Positions 17,786 through 27,375 of a stretch of DNA of 64,000 nt are shown in pieces (the first letter of the stretch is position 1; every line of letters begins with the position of its first letter). The stretch is from JBBSEX01 sp038239345 (GTDB taxonomy: Bacteria; Acidobacteriota; Terriglobia; Bryobacterales; Bryobacteraceae), in the NCBI GenBank assembly GCA_038239345.1, contig JBBSEX010000008.1, forward strand, positions 175,048-239,047, read 5' to 3'. The notes under the pieces are model-generated. The model searched no databases. It saw nothing but the letters and a program-made list of their open reading frames with translations, and was not told the DNA's origin. Position numbers and translations under genes: made by a program.

Positions 17786-19051
17786 CTATTTCTTCTCGTC
17801 CTGCGGCGCGCCCAGATAGACGTTCTTTTCCACTCCGTTGGTTGCGGCTTTGCCGAGTTGCTGTAGCGCCTGGGCTCGCAGCGCGTGAGCGGCCCGGTTC
17901 CCAGGCTCCGCCGCGAACACAACCTCGGTTAGTTCCAGCACCAGTTGCGCCTGGCCTTCTTTCATAGCCTTATCGGCGCGCTTTACGATGTCCGTCGTTC
18001 CTCCCGCGGCCTGCACCAGCGCCCGATAGAGCGTCAGCGGGGAGTCGGGATTTAAGTGCGCCGGATCCATATCGTACCAGCCCGTATACTGCCGATAGAT
18101 TCCACTCACCGACCACGGAACGTTCCCGTAGTTCGGAGCCAGATACGGCAGCTTCGCCAAATCGTCGGGCAATTTCACCTGGCGCCTGATCTCATCCACG
18201 GGCAAACCTTTGTTGATGCGGCTCACCGTTTCGTCATGCACGAAACGGATGGCCCGGGCATAATTCGCCAGCATCGTGTCAATCGCCTCGGCGCCCTTCT
18301 GCGGAGTGGAATGCGATCCCACCAGATATTCCGGTTTCAGTTTCCGCATTCGATCGATGGATGCCGCCCATTCCTGCACCGGACGGTCCGGCTTCATCGG
18401 ACTCGCCAGCATCGGGAAGCTCCAGTAAAACAGATCGCCCGGAAACAGCGTCTTGATCTCCGGCACCCACACCATCAGGTGATCCACCGTCTCGCCCTGC
18501 GTATGATACAGCTCGAACTGCATGCCACCTTCGGCGAAAAGATATTCTTCGTCGAACAAAATGTCGGGCGGCAGATACCCCTTGTCGCCCGCCGTCAGCG
18601 ACACCGCTCGTTGCTCCTTGGGCAGACTCGCGCCGAATTGAATCGCGTTCAGGCGTTGGTTGTAAGCGCCAAGCATCTGATATTTCGCCAGCTCGGCGAC
18701 GTGCCGCCTCTGGGCTATGATCTTCGTGCCATCGCCTTTGAATACTTTCGCGCCGTTGATATGGTCGCCATGAAAGTGCGTATAAATGATATAGCTGATG
18801 GGCGCCTGGCTCACCTTGCGAAACTCGGTCAACGTCGCCTGCGCGGCCGCCGGGCTTTCCGTGGTATCGATCACGACCACGCCCGCGCTGGTGGTCACGT
18901 AGCTCACATTGCCCAGCGCATAACCCACCGCGCAATACACGTGATCGTTCACCTTGATGAACTCTTGCTTGGGGTTCAGAGCGCTCTGGGCACGGCCAGT
19001 AACCGCAAACGTTACCACCAGCGCGCTCAACGCGATCGAGCTACGGAACAT
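17786..19051 (-). CDS. Secreted metallo-beta-lactamase-fold hydrolase with alkylsulfatase dimerisation-like domain
   Basis: About 421 residues from ATG 19051. Signal peptide (MFRSSIALSALVVTFAVTG), then an MBL fold with the metal motif THFHGDH (about residue 97), a second His (HTQGETVDHL) and Asp in FPGDLFYW. The last 110 residues (GWYDMDPAHLNPDSP ... ELTEVVFAAEPGNRAAHALRA) match the helical dimerisation domain of alkylsulfatases (SdsA1/BDS1 group). The C-terminal SCP2 domain of those enzymes is missing. Likely periplasmic hydrolysis of a sulfate or other ester. The start overlaps the GH13 stop by 11 nt. Confidence 0.82.
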   Translation of the reverse strand: MFRSSIALSALVVTFAVTGRAQSALNPKQEFIKVNDHVYCAVGYALGNVSYVTTSAGVVVIDTTESPAAAQATLTEFRKVSQAPISYIIYTHFHGDHINGAKVFKGDGTKIIAQRRHVAELAKYQMLGAYNQRLNAIQFGASLPKEQRAVSLTAGDKGYLPPDILFDEEYLFAEGGMQFELYHTQGETVDHLMVWVPEIKTLFPGDLFYWSFPMLASPMKPDRPVQEWAASIDRMRKLKPEYLVGSHSTPQKGAEAIDTMLANYARAIRFVHDETVSRINKGLPVDEIRRQVKLPDDLAKLPYLAPNYGNVPWSVSGIYRQYTGWYDMDPAHLNPDSPLTLYRALVQAAGGTTDIVKRADKAMKEGQAQLVLELTEVVFAAEPGNRAAHALRAQALQQLGKAATNGVEKNVYLGAPQDEKK

Positions 19052-20891
19052 ACACTCTCCCGGTTCGCGCGGGCACCGCGGCGCGAATGCTACCGTTCTC
19101 CACCACCGCTTGCACCGCCGCATCGAACAGGTCGTGCAGCTTGGTTCCATTAGCCAGCGCAGTAGGTATCATCGCTTCGAAAGCCTTCCCCTCATTATTC
19201 AACACTACGATTGCGGTGGAGCGGCCCAGCGTGCGGGCGTAGGCGAATACCTGCGGCTCCGTCAGCAGATTCGTGGTCGTCCCCTGTCGCAAACATTCGT
19301 ATTGCCGGCGCGCCGCCGTAAGTTTCCGTACATGCTCAAACACTATCTGCTGATCCCCGGTCCGGCCCGCAGAAGTGAATGCGTTCGCGCTGTCATCTTT
19401 CCAGCCGCCTGGAAAATCCCGCCGATTGTCGGGATCGCCGCCGCCCGGCATCGCGATCTCATCGCCATAGTAAATCATCGGAATCCCGCGCGTTGTCAGC
19501 AATAGCGTGAAGGCAAGCTTCAAGCCATCGGCACTCGCCTGCTTCTCGTTCATGAAGCGCTCCACATCGTGCAAGCCGGCGAAAGTCACCAGCATATTCG
19601 GATTCGGATACAGCGAATCATGCCCCAACATCTTCGCCACCTCTCGAATCTCGCCGCCCTGGGCGAACGCCTTTCGTAAGGCGAAGAACAGAGGAAAATC
19701 GAACAGGCTATCGACACCGGAATCCACGCCATCGAACCGCGCCTTTCCGCCTTGAAAGAAAGAAACCAGACCCGGATCGCCGTCGAACATCTCGCCTACG
19801 ACACGCAGGTTTGGATATTCACGTTTGATGGCCGCCATCCATTCCCGCCAGAAAGTTCGCGGCACATACGGCAGCGTGTCCTGGCGGATTCCGTCCAAAC
19901 CGGCAACGCCGACCCACCACAACGTATTCTGGATCAGATATCGCGCCACCTCCGGATCGTTTTGATTTAGATCCGGCAGGATGTCGATGAACCATCCATC
20001 GAGGGTGGCCTTGCGGGATTCCGCAGTTCCGTGCGGATCCATCAATGTCCAGGTCTGCCAGGTGTTCGCCAAATGATGCTGCACGGTGCCGTTGAACCAC
20101 GTTGGCGTTGGCGAATTCGTGGCCCAGGGATGGTACGGGCCGCTGTGATTGGCCACCATATCCAAAACAATTTTGATGCCCTGGGCGTGGGCCGCATCCG
20201 TCAACTGGCGAAGGGTGTTCACATCGCCTAAATGTTCATCCACCCCATAAAAATCCACAGCCCCATAGCCGTGATAATCCGTAATCGCCAACCCGTCGTA
20301 CTTCTCCCGCTCGTTCAAGTGATTCACGTTGTCATAGACGGGATTCAGCCAGATCGCCGTCACGCCGAGATCCTTCAAATACGACAGATGATCCATCACG
20401 CCTCGCAAATCGCCGCCATGATAATAGCGAGACTTGCCGCGATCGAACAACCCGCGCGACACTACCGGATCGTCGTTAGACGGATCGCCGTTCGAAAACC
20501 GGTCAGGCATGATCAGGTACATCACATCGTCCGCGGAGAACCCCTGAAAGCGGTCCTTGCGCGCTAATGGCCGCATGATTTCAAACGGCACCACGGTACT
20601 TCCCCCGGCCGTCGTCAACTGCATACGCACGGGACCGGGTACGGCATTCTTCGCAATACTGATATCCACGAAGAGATACGTTCCGGCGTCATTCGTCCGC
20701 GAACTTCCCGCCTTCACGCCCTGGCTGGCCGACGTAACGCGAGCGCCGTTTAGTTCTTTGCCGCGGATCAGCAAGCGAATGGGATTAATAGAATGTCCAG
20801 CCCACCAGTTCGGCGGATCCACCTTCGTCACTTCCGGCGCGGCGGCCCACAGCGCCGTATAGAGGAACAGAATCGCGAAGCAGCGTTTCAT
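19041..20891 (-). CDS. Exported GH13 cyclomaltodextrinase/neopullulanase-like amylase
   Basis: A 616-residue enzyme. Signal peptide (MKRCFAILFLYTALWAA), then a cyclomaltodextrinase N-terminal Ig-like domain (about 20-105) and a GH13 barrel. Conserved regions: VLDMVANHSG (region I), GLDGIRQDTL with nucleophile Asp (II), VVGEMFDG with acid/base Glu (III) and FAGLHDVERF with the transition-state Asp (IV). Region IV normally reads NHD; here the residue before Asp is His with Leu ahead of it. A C-terminal beta domain follows. It should hydrolyse maltodextrins in the periplasm, feeding the adjacent sugar transporter and malQ. ATGA overlap with the MFS gene stop. Confidence 0.9.
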   Translation of the reverse strand: MKRCFAILFLYTALWAAAPEVTKVDPPNWWAGHSINPIRLLIRGKELNGARVTSASQGVKAGSSRTNDAGTYLFVDISIAKNAVPGPVRMQLTTAGGSTVVPFEIMRPLARKDRFQGFSADDVMYLIMPDRFSNGDPSNDDPVVSRGLFDRGKSRYYHGGDLRGVMDHLSYLKDLGVTAIWLNPVYDNVNHLNEREKYDGLAITDYHGYGAVDFYGVDEHLGDVNTLRQLTDAAHAQGIKIVLDMVANHSGPYHPWATNSPTPTWFNGTVQHHLANTWQTWTLMDPHGTAESRKATLDGWFIDILPDLNQNDPEVARYLIQNTLWWVGVAGLDGIRQDTLPYVPRTFWREWMAAIKREYPNLRVVGEMFDGDPGLVSFFQGGKARFDGVDSGVDSLFDFPLFFALRKAFAQGGEIREVAKMLGHDSLYPNPNMLVTFAGLHDVERFMNEKQASADGLKLAFTLLLTTRGIPMIYYGDEIAMPGGGDPDNRRDFPGGWKDDSANAFTSAGRTGDQQIVFEHVRKLTAARRQYECLRQGTTTNLLTEPQVFAYARTLGRSTAIVVLNNEGKAFEAMIPTALANGTKLHDLFDAAVQAVVENGSIRAAVPARTGRVYVP

Positions 20892-22222
20892 GCCGTCACG
20901 CCCGAGGGCTCTTCGTGGACGCGCTGCATCAGAAGCGCCGCCACAATCAGGAACACGCCGCCCGCTTCGACGGCCACCAGGCGATTGTTATTTAGCAAAT
21001 GATTCATCACCCACCCGAAGCCTAAAGATGCAATGATCTCCGGCGTGACGATGGCGAAATTGAAAATACCCATATAGATTCCGATCTTGCGTGGAGGCAG
21101 GGAACCCGCCAGTATCGCGTACGGCATTGAGAGAATACTGGCCCAGGCGATGCCCACGCCCACCATCGATAGCAACAGCAGATATTGATTGTGAATGAAT
21201 CCAACTGACAGCATTCCGGCCGACCCGCACAACAGGCACAGGGTATGCGTCAGCTTGCGGCCTAGTCTTCCCGCGATGGCGGGCAGAAACCATGAGATGC
21301 CAAAGCACACAGCCGAGTACGCGGCAAAGCAGATTCCTCCCCATTCCACCCCCTGGGCGTACAGTGGCGACTTCTCATCCGGCGCGCCGAATACGTTCCT
21401 CGCCACCGCCACGCCGAAGTAGAGCCACATGCAGAACAAACCCATCCAGGTAAAAATTTGCACTACCGAGAGTTGCCGCATAGTCACCGGCATGTTGACG
21501 AAATCATGAAGGATTTCGCGCGCCGAATCGAGCGGTCCAACTTTCTCTTCCTTGCTCTTCCGGAAAGCCTCCAGATCGTCCGGTGGATATTCCGATGTCG
21601 TGAAGATGGTCCACATCACCGCGCCAAAGAACGCCGCGGCACCCATATAAAAGGACAGCCGTACCGTCCACGGAATCAGGCTCGTTCCCGTGCCGGCGCC
21701 CACTCCGAACACGTTGGTTAACAGATAGGGCAGCGCCGACGCAACCACCGCACCGAAGCCGATGAACACGCTCTGCATCGTGAATCCCGCCGTGCGCTGA
21801 TCTTCCGGCAGCATGTCGGCGACAAACGCACGAAACGGTTCCATGCTGATATTGATCGATGCATCCAGGATCCACAGCAGCCCCGCCGCCATCCACAATG
21901 AGCTCGAATTCGGCATCAGAATCAGCGCCAGTGAACTCAGAATCGCGCCCGTAAGGAAGTACGGACGACGGCGTCCCAGCCTGCCCCATGTTCGATCGCT
22001 CATGTGGCCGATGATCGGTTGCACCAACAATCCCGTCAGCGGAGCGGCAAGCCATAAAATTGGAATCTGATCGGCCTTCGCGCCCAGGTATTCGTAGATC
22101 GCCGACATGTTGGCCATCTGCAATCCCCAGCCGAACTGAATGCCGAGGAAGCCGAAGCTCATGTTCCAAATCTGCCAAAACGAAAGGCGGGGCTTCGTCA
22201 TAGAAGGTGCGCTACCGATCAT
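20888..22222 (-). CDS. MFS/GPH sugar transporter (maltose/sucrose type)
   Basis: A 444-residue, 12-helix inner-membrane carrier of the GPH/SLC45-like branch. The typical inter-helix motif GHMSDRTWGRLGRRRPY (about residues 72-88) is present, and the family's N-terminal FGFLGIQFGWGLQMAN segment is conserved. Relatives import maltose or sucrose with protons in Caulobacter and Xanthomonas. Flanked by malQ and a periplasmic GH13 enzyme, maltose or short maltodextrins are the likely cargo. An ATG at 22222 overlaps the malQ stop by 11 nt; ATG 22201 is an alternative start seven codons later. Neither has a strong ribosome site. Confidence 0.88.
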   Translation of the reverse strand: MIGSAPSMTKPRLSFWQIWNMSFGFLGIQFGWGLQMANMSAIYEYLGAKADQIPILWLAAPLTGLLVQPIIGHMSDRTWGRLGRRRPYFLTGAILSSLALILMPNSSSLWMAAGLLWILDASINISMEPFRAFVADMLPEDQRTAGFTMQSVFIGFGAVVASALPYLLTNVFGVGAGTGTSLIPWTVRLSFYMGAAAFFGAVMWTIFTTSEYPPDDLEAFRKSKEEKVGPLDSAREILHDFVNMPVTMRQLSVVQIFTWMGLFCMWLYFGVAVARNVFGAPDEKSPLYAQGVEWGGICFAAYSAVCFGISWFLPAIAGRLGRKLTHTLCLLCGSAGMLSVGFIHNQYLLLLSMVGVGIAWASILSMPYAILAGSLPPRKIGIYMGIFNFAIVTPEIIASLGFGWVMNHLLNNNRLVAVEAGGVFLIVAALLMQRVHEEPSGVTA

Positions 22223-23687
22223 ACAACCGGGCGAATGTTTTTAGGCGATCGCGATGCGCAACCGATAGCATTCCGTCGCGGAAGCGCCAACCCCAGTTCC
22301 CACTCGCCACGCCGGGGGTATTCATCCGCGCCTCGTTGCCCAGCCCTAGCACGTCCTGTAGCGGGATCAGAACCGTGTCGGCAACCGATGCCATCAACGC
22401 TCGAATAAAATCCCATTGAATCTCCGTTCCGGCGGTGTGCAGGTACTGCCGCGCGAAATCTCGCTCCCGTTCGATATCTTCGGGCGTGCGCGTGCTCACT
22501 CCTTCACTGCTCCACCAACCAACCGTCGTATCGTTATCATGAGTCCCGCTATAGGCAACGACACTGGTTGGATAGTTATGGGGCCGGAACGTCGGCGCTT
22601 GCGGATCCGTGCCGAACGCGAATTGTAGGACGCTCATCCCCGGCAATCCGAATTTATGACGAATCGCTTCCACCTCCGGCGTGATCACTCCCAGATTTTC
22701 CGCTAGGATCGGCAGCTTGCCCAGCGCCGCCTGACAGGCATCGAACAGCGCTTCGCCAGGGCCGTTCACCCAGCGCCCATTCACGGCGGTCGTCTCGCCG
22801 CCCGGCACTTCCCAATAGGCCTGAAACCCGCGAAAATGATCGAGCCTCACCAAATCCACCATGGCGAACGCCGCGCGCAGGCGCTCAATCCACCACTGAT
22901 AGCCGGTCTTCGCCAAACGGTCCCAGCGATAGATTGGATTTCCCCACAATTGACCAGTCGAACTGAAATAATCCGGCGGTACACCCGCCACCTTCGCTGG
23001 ATTGCCATTCTCATCCAGCTCAAACAGATCGGGGTTACACCACACATCGGCGCTATCGTGCGCTACGTAAATCGGCACATCGCCCATGATGCGAATCTGC
23101 CGCTCATGGCAATAGCTCTTCAGGCCTTCCCATTGCCGAAAAAACGTGTACTGCCAGAATTTTTGGGTCGCGATCTCAGCCGCCAGTTGCTCCCGCCATT
23201 CCGCCAGACGTACTGGATCGCGATGCGCGGTTGGGGCATCCCAGTGGGTCCACACCTCACCGCGATGTTCATCCTTCAACGCAGCGAAGAGCGCATAATC
23301 ATCTAACCAGGACGCATTGCGCCGGCAGAACTGCAGATACTCTTCATCGGGCTGAAACAAGCTAGCGGCTCGGCGCAGCAAAGGCAGCTTCCAGGCCTGT
23401 ACCGCACCGAAATCCACGCGATCCTCGGGGAAGGCGGGAACATCTTCAGCAGGCACAATCTCTTCAAGATCGATCAACAGCGGATTCCCCGCGAACGCCG
23501 AAAATAATTGATACGGCGAATCGCCATAACCCGTCGGACCCAGCGGCAACACTTGCCACAACCGCTGCCCCGCGGCGGCAAGAAAATCGGCAAATTCGTA
23601 AGCCTCTTTTCCGAGGCTGCCCATTCCGAAACGATTCGGCAACGACGTAGGATGTAAAAGAATTCCGCTCGATCTTGTGAAGCTCAC
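22212..23687 (-). CDS. malQ: 4-alpha-glucanotransferase (amylomaltase, GH77)
   Basis: A 491-residue cytosolic enzyme that disproportionates maltodextrins. GH77 signatures: SGILLHPTSLPNRFGMGSLG at the N-terminus, SPYQLFSAFAGNP, nucleophile Asp in VRLDHFRGF, acid/base Glu in ILAENLG and the stabilising Asp in SGTHDNDT. Length is normal for bacterial amylomaltase. It probably processes sugars brought in by the next gene's transporter. It sits 39 nt after a membrane-protein gene on the same strand. Confidence 0.95.
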   Translation of the reverse strand: MSFTRSSGILLHPTSLPNRFGMGSLGKEAYEFADFLAAAGQRLWQVLPLGPTGYGDSPYQLFSAFAGNPLLIDLEEIVPAEDVPAFPEDRVDFGAVQAWKLPLLRRAASLFQPDEEYLQFCRRNASWLDDYALFAALKDEHRGEVWTHWDAPTAHRDPVRLAEWREQLAAEIATQKFWQYTFFRQWEGLKSYCHERQIRIMGDVPIYVAHDSADVWCNPDLFELDENGNPAKVAGVPPDYFSSTGQLWGNPIYRWDRLAKTGYQWWIERLRAAFAMVDLVRLDHFRGFQAYWEVPGGETTAVNGRWVNGPGEALFDACQAALGKLPILAENLGVITPEVEAIRHKFGLPGMSVLQFAFGTDPQAPTFRPHNYPTSVVAYSGTHDNDTTVGWWSSEGVSTRTPEDIERERDFARQYLHTAGTEIQWDFIRALMASVADTVLIPLQDVLGLGNEARMNTPGVASGNWGWRFRDGMLSVAHRDRLKTFARLYDR

Positions 23688-23726
23688 GCTCTACGGTATG
23701 ACGAAGGGGTTAAGGGGCGCAACCAC

Positions 23727-25079
23727 TTATGGACGTATCTGCTTTAGCTTGCCGCCCGCGAAATCGAATAGGTAGGGTAGCCGCGCCACCTGCTCGGCGC
23801 TGAAGTGCATCTGATTTTGCAGCTCCACTTGCAACGTCCGGTCCCGCCACCAGAGGGCCGCCACAAATTGCGTGTCGTAACCATTGGGAAATGGATCGTT
23901 CAGAATAAGCGCGGTACTACCCGAAGCGGGGGCGGGAGGGCCTTCACGAAAAGCCTCAATCAAGGCCCATGTTTTATCACCCACGTGAAGATACGGGTCT
24001 TCCAGATACCGATGCCGGTCCGCGGTCAGGTACGTGTACCCACATGCCAGTATCAGAAAACTCATCGCCAACGCGGGCTGCGGCAGCCGCTGCCAGATTT
24101 TCTCCCACAGTAACGCTACGACAGCGGCCCAACCGGCGGTAACAATATACAGGCAGCCGAAGCCTCTACCCGACAGGAAGGCGATGGGCAGCGGAGTCAC
24201 CATCACCCAAACCCATAGCAGCAACAGCCGTCGATCTTTTCGCCATAACGCCACGAACAGCACCAGCGCGGAGACAGCCAATACGCGCGGCATCGTGAAT
24301 ACGTTCGTATAGAACATCGTGTTCATGTAGCGCGTGCTGGTTTCCGAATACATGGTCCACGTATATTGCGGACGATAAGCGTCCAGCATCATAAGCGATC
24401 CCGCGCCGTATGCTTTACCCAGAATGAAGACCATCGTAATCGCGATCGCTACTCCCACCGGAACCAGCGCTCTAACCGATCGGTGAAAGATCATTTCGTA
24501 GGCGAAGATCACCACGGGCAGCGACACCGCCATCTCTTTCGAATTCAATGCGCAGATATATAAAACCAGAAAGATGCCAGTTTGCCCCCAGCGTAAAGCT
24601 TCCGATTTGCTTCTCGCGTACAAGTAATACAGCACCGCCGCGAAGTAGAAGAAGGCGCACAAAACGTCATAGATAAACGCTCCGTTATACGCCAGGTTCG
24701 ACATCTCGGCGTGATAGGCAACCACCAGCGTTGCGAACGCCGCGCTCCATCGGGACGGCAGGATTCGCACCGCCAGCAAATAGAACAGAATCGTATTCGC
24801 CAATAGGATTGCAATCCGCAGCGCATTGTAAGGCCATGGAGTAAAGCCCGCGGTACTGAACAAGGTCAGATAGTACAAGGCTCCCATCGGCCGGTTGAAT
24901 GTCGACCAGAAGGTGAAATTCGCCTTCACGACACTCCATCCCCCGGGAGCCCAATATGTGTAGAGATTCATCATCTCATCCGGTCCGAAGCGGACCCGCA
25001 GAGCGGGAATTGTAAAATGCAGGAAGAAACCGAGAATCAGCAGCGCGACGGCAATTGTCACGTGCCTGGAATGACGCAT
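23727..25079 (-). CDS. Polytopic membrane protein, GT-C glycosyltransferase-like
   Basis: A 450-residue protein with about 10-11 transmembrane segments and a C-terminal soluble tail of about 90 residues. The first periplasmic loop holds an acidic pair (RFGPDEMMNLYTYW), as expected for GT-C enzymes that use polyprenyl-phosphate sugars (ArnT/PMT-like). The pattern AYHAEMSNLAYNGAFIYD matches acidobacterial proteins usually annotated as hypothetical or dolichyl-phosphate mannosyltransferase-like. It is 13 nt downstream of the caspase gene and 39 nt upstream of malQ, so likely in the same transcript. The acceptor and even enzymatic activity are inferred. Confidence 0.65.
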   Translation of the reverse strand: MRHSRHVTIAVALLILGFFLHFTIPALRVRFGPDEMMNLYTYWAPGGWSVVKANFTFWSTFNRPMGALYYLTLFSTAGFTPWPYNALRIAILLANTILFYLLAVRILPSRWSAAFATLVVAYHAEMSNLAYNGAFIYDVLCAFFYFAAVLYYLYARSKSEALRWGQTGIFLVLYICALNSKEMAVSLPVVIFAYEMIFHRSVRALVPVGVAIAITMVFILGKAYGAGSLMMLDAYRPQYTWTMYSETSTRYMNTMFYTNVFTMPRVLAVSALVLFVALWRKDRRLLLLWVWVMVTPLPIAFLSGRGFGCLYIVTAGWAAVVALLWEKIWQRLPQPALAMSFLILACGYTYLTADRHRYLEDPYLHVGDKTWALIEAFREGPPAPASGSTALILNDPFPNGYDTQFVAALWWRDRTLQVELQNQMHFSAEQVARLPYLFDFAGGKLKQIRP

Positions 25080-25092
25080 CTAGTCAGTCTAG

Positions 25093-27069
25093 CTAGCCCA
25101 GTGCGCTCAGTGCCCGGCCGCCAACCTCTTCGCCAATGCTATCGCTGAGATCGCAATCTTCAATTGTCCCCAGTCCGCCTGGCGCTACCCATAACGCCTG
25201 CCGCTGATTGTCCTTGATCACGCAACGGACAAGCGCCGGATTGCCGCCTTCGGAAATCACTACGCCGGAAAACGCATTCGCAAAAATCCGGCAATCTTCC
25301 AGCGTGCCCTCGCTCTTGTAAATCCACACGCCGCTCTGGCTGCCATCGTGAATCTGGCAGCGCCGCAGCACGGGATGGCTCCCTTCCCAGATCACGACGC
25401 CGGCGTGACGGTTGTTGAAGATTGAGCAATCTTCCAGCAATCCCCGCCCGCCGTCCTGAATCCTGATTCCGACCGCCTGGCCCCGCCCAATCCAGCATTC
25501 GCGCATCGTCGGATTCCCATCGCGTCCAATCAAAACACCCGCCCCGGCATTCGCCGAGATCTCGCAGCTTTCGAAGGTCCCCATGCCGTACTCGCTTACC
25601 GACACGCCAAACGACGATCCGCTGCGAATCCGGCATCGCCGAAGCACGGGATTGGCGCTCTTGGTGACAAGCACTCCGGCTTCTAAATTCCCGCTGATCT
25701 CGCAATCTTCGAAAATCCCCTGTCCGGCATCAAAGGCGTGAATGCCCAAACGGCTGGCGAAAAGTTTGCAGCGGCGAATCCAGGGGCTGGCCGCTCCACT
25801 GAAAATCGCGATACAGGCCACGTAATTCGCCCGAATCTCGCATTCGTCCAACAAGAGGTGGCCCTGCCCGATTTCTACCGCGCCCGAACCACCCCAGCAT
25901 CGCCTGAGAGTCAACCCGCGAACCGAGGCGCTAGGTGTATTCATGCGCAGACAGGGCTCACTGCCTCCCTCCACGACGACCAGATCCACGGGTCCCAGCC
26001 CCGAGATCTCGACGAAACGGTCGAGCACCACGCCTTCCTTATAGACACCTGGGCGGACGACGATCTTATCGCCATTACTCGCGTTACGGATCGCTTCATT
26101 GATGCTGCGATAGCGCCCGCCGCCCGACTGGCAGACCAGAATGGTTGCCGAATCCGCTTGCACTCGCGGACCCGGCTTGGCGATCGGAGCCAGTTCCGTC
26201 TTCGCGAAATTGCGCACGAAAATAAATTCGCCTTCGCCTCGCTTACCCGGTTGCGGATCCTGCTCGACATCTTCGGCGACTACCCGGCTGCGGACGAAAC
26301 TCGCAAGTTCAGTGAATGTGATCAAGCCGTCGCCACGCGGGTCGGCATGCCCCGCTAATCCTTGGAGCAAGTGATACGTGAACACGCCATGTCCATAGCT
26401 GTCCTTCTCCACCGCCCGCTGTCCGGCCCGGCCTGCTGTCAGCACCTGTGTGACGCGCGCTTTCGTCCACATCGCCAACCGCGGATCCTTGGGCCGCACT
26501 TCCTTCGGCATCTCTCGTGACCGGGTAATGAACCCGCTACAACAGGCATCCAGCAGCGCTAGCTTGTGCTTCGATACCAGCCCCTCCATCGTGTGTAGCA
26601 GCGTGGCCATATCGAGCGCGGGAACTGGAGGCCGCGACAGGAAAGGCCTGTCTTCATTGGGCCACGGACCGTGCATCTTGGAAGTCGGCAGCAGCAAATA
26701 TCCCCGCCGCTCCCCGCCGACTTCAACGGTCACGCCATGCCCCGCGAAGTACAACAACAGGCGGTCGTCTTCATCCATCCGCGGATGCAACTCTTCTTCA
26801 ATCAGCCCGAAAATGCGATCGCGCGTAACGGGTTCGCGACTAGCCAGCAACAGTCGAATATTGTCCGCTGGAAAACCTAGAAGAGGCAGCATATTCGCTA
26901 CAGCCTGGGCATCGCGTTCGGCGTACTGCAGGTCGGGAATCCGCTGTTCTTCGTAATGATTGACGCCCACCACCACCGCCCACGAGCTCGTGTACAGCGT
27001 TGTGCCGTGATACACCTGCACCTTACTTGGCGATATATCGCGGTCGCGTTCGGATCCCGTTTCAGTCAT
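25093..27069 (-). CDS. Caspase-family (C14) protease fused to a right-handed parallel beta-helix
   Basis: About 658 residues from ATG 27069, chosen because the upstream 69 codons look non-coding. Residues about 25-260 are a p20/p10 caspase-like domain: catalytic His in LLYFAGHGV and catalytic Cys in LALLDACCSGF, with the downstream SYGHGVFTYHLLQGL segment seen in bacterial caspases. Residues about 300-640 are roughly a dozen 23-residue beta-helix rungs (pattern G-h-x-h-x-x-x-x-x-P-x-h-R-R-C-x-I; e.g. NPVLRRCRIRSG, SHPVLRRCQIHDG), as in pectate-lyase/NosD proteins. No signal peptide, so cytosolic. The helix may bind a polymer or act as a sensor or substrate presenter. It heads a ten-gene run. 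Confidence 0.88.
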   Translation of the reverse strand: MTETGSERDRDISPSKVQVYHGTTLYTSSWAVVVGVNHYEEQRIPDLQYAERDAQAVANMLPLLGFPADNIRLLLASREPVTRDRIFGLIEEELHPRMDEDDRLLLYFAGHGVTVEVGGERRGYLLLPTSKMHGPWPNEDRPFLSRPPVPALDMATLLHTMEGLVSKHKLALLDACCSGFITRSREMPKEVRPKDPRLAMWTKARVTQVLTAGRAGQRAVEKDSYGHGVFTYHLLQGLAGHADPRGDGLITFTELASFVRSRVVAEDVEQDPQPGKRGEGEFIFVRNFAKTELAPIAKPGPRVQADSATILVCQSGGGRYRSINEAIRNASNGDKIVVRPGVYKEGVVLDRFVEISGLGPVDLVVVEGGSEPCLRMNTPSASVRGLTLRRCWGGSGAVEIGQGHLLLDECEIRANYVACIAIFSGAASPWIRRCKLFASRLGIHAFDAGQGIFEDCEISGNLEAGVLVTKSANPVLRRCRIRSGSSFGVSVSEYGMGTFESCEISANAGAGVLIGRDGNPTMRECWIGRGQAVGIRIQDGGRGLLEDCSIFNNRHAGVVIWEGSHPVLRRCQIHDGSQSGVWIYKSEGTLEDCRIFANAFSGVVISEGGNPALVRCVIKDNQRQALWVAPGGLGTIEDCDLSDSIGEEVGGRALSALG

Positions 27070-27375
27070 GGGAGTGTACTGCTTGACGAATCCGGCTGGC
27101 TTTCGGTTCCGTCTGGAATATAGTAACTGATATGCGCGCCGGTGCCGGGCGGGGCAGCGAAACTTCGGGCCTCGACTTACTGTGGGAAGCCGTTTGGTGG
27201 CGATGAATTCGTTAACGGCGGGCCGTCCCAGAAAACCAGCGAAAACAGAAATCTTGACCAGGTCAATGTGGCACAATTCCAGATTTCTGCATTAGCGCAT
27301 GATCTCTGTCCGAGCCTATTTCTGCCCGGATAGCCGTCCAATAGACACGATTCAGAGATCGGCAAGATGATGACA
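27070..27375. other. 306-bp intergenic region upstream of the caspase gene
   Basis: No credible gene on either strand. It must hold the promoter of the ten-gene minus-strand run that starts at 27069. I find no strong -35/-10 pair by eye and no long inverted repeat. Confidence 0.5.

Noticed and set aside
25093..27276. Caspase protein starting at 27276
   Set aside because: Residues 1-69 of that frame are Arg-rich with no domain; ATG 27069 begins the conserved part.
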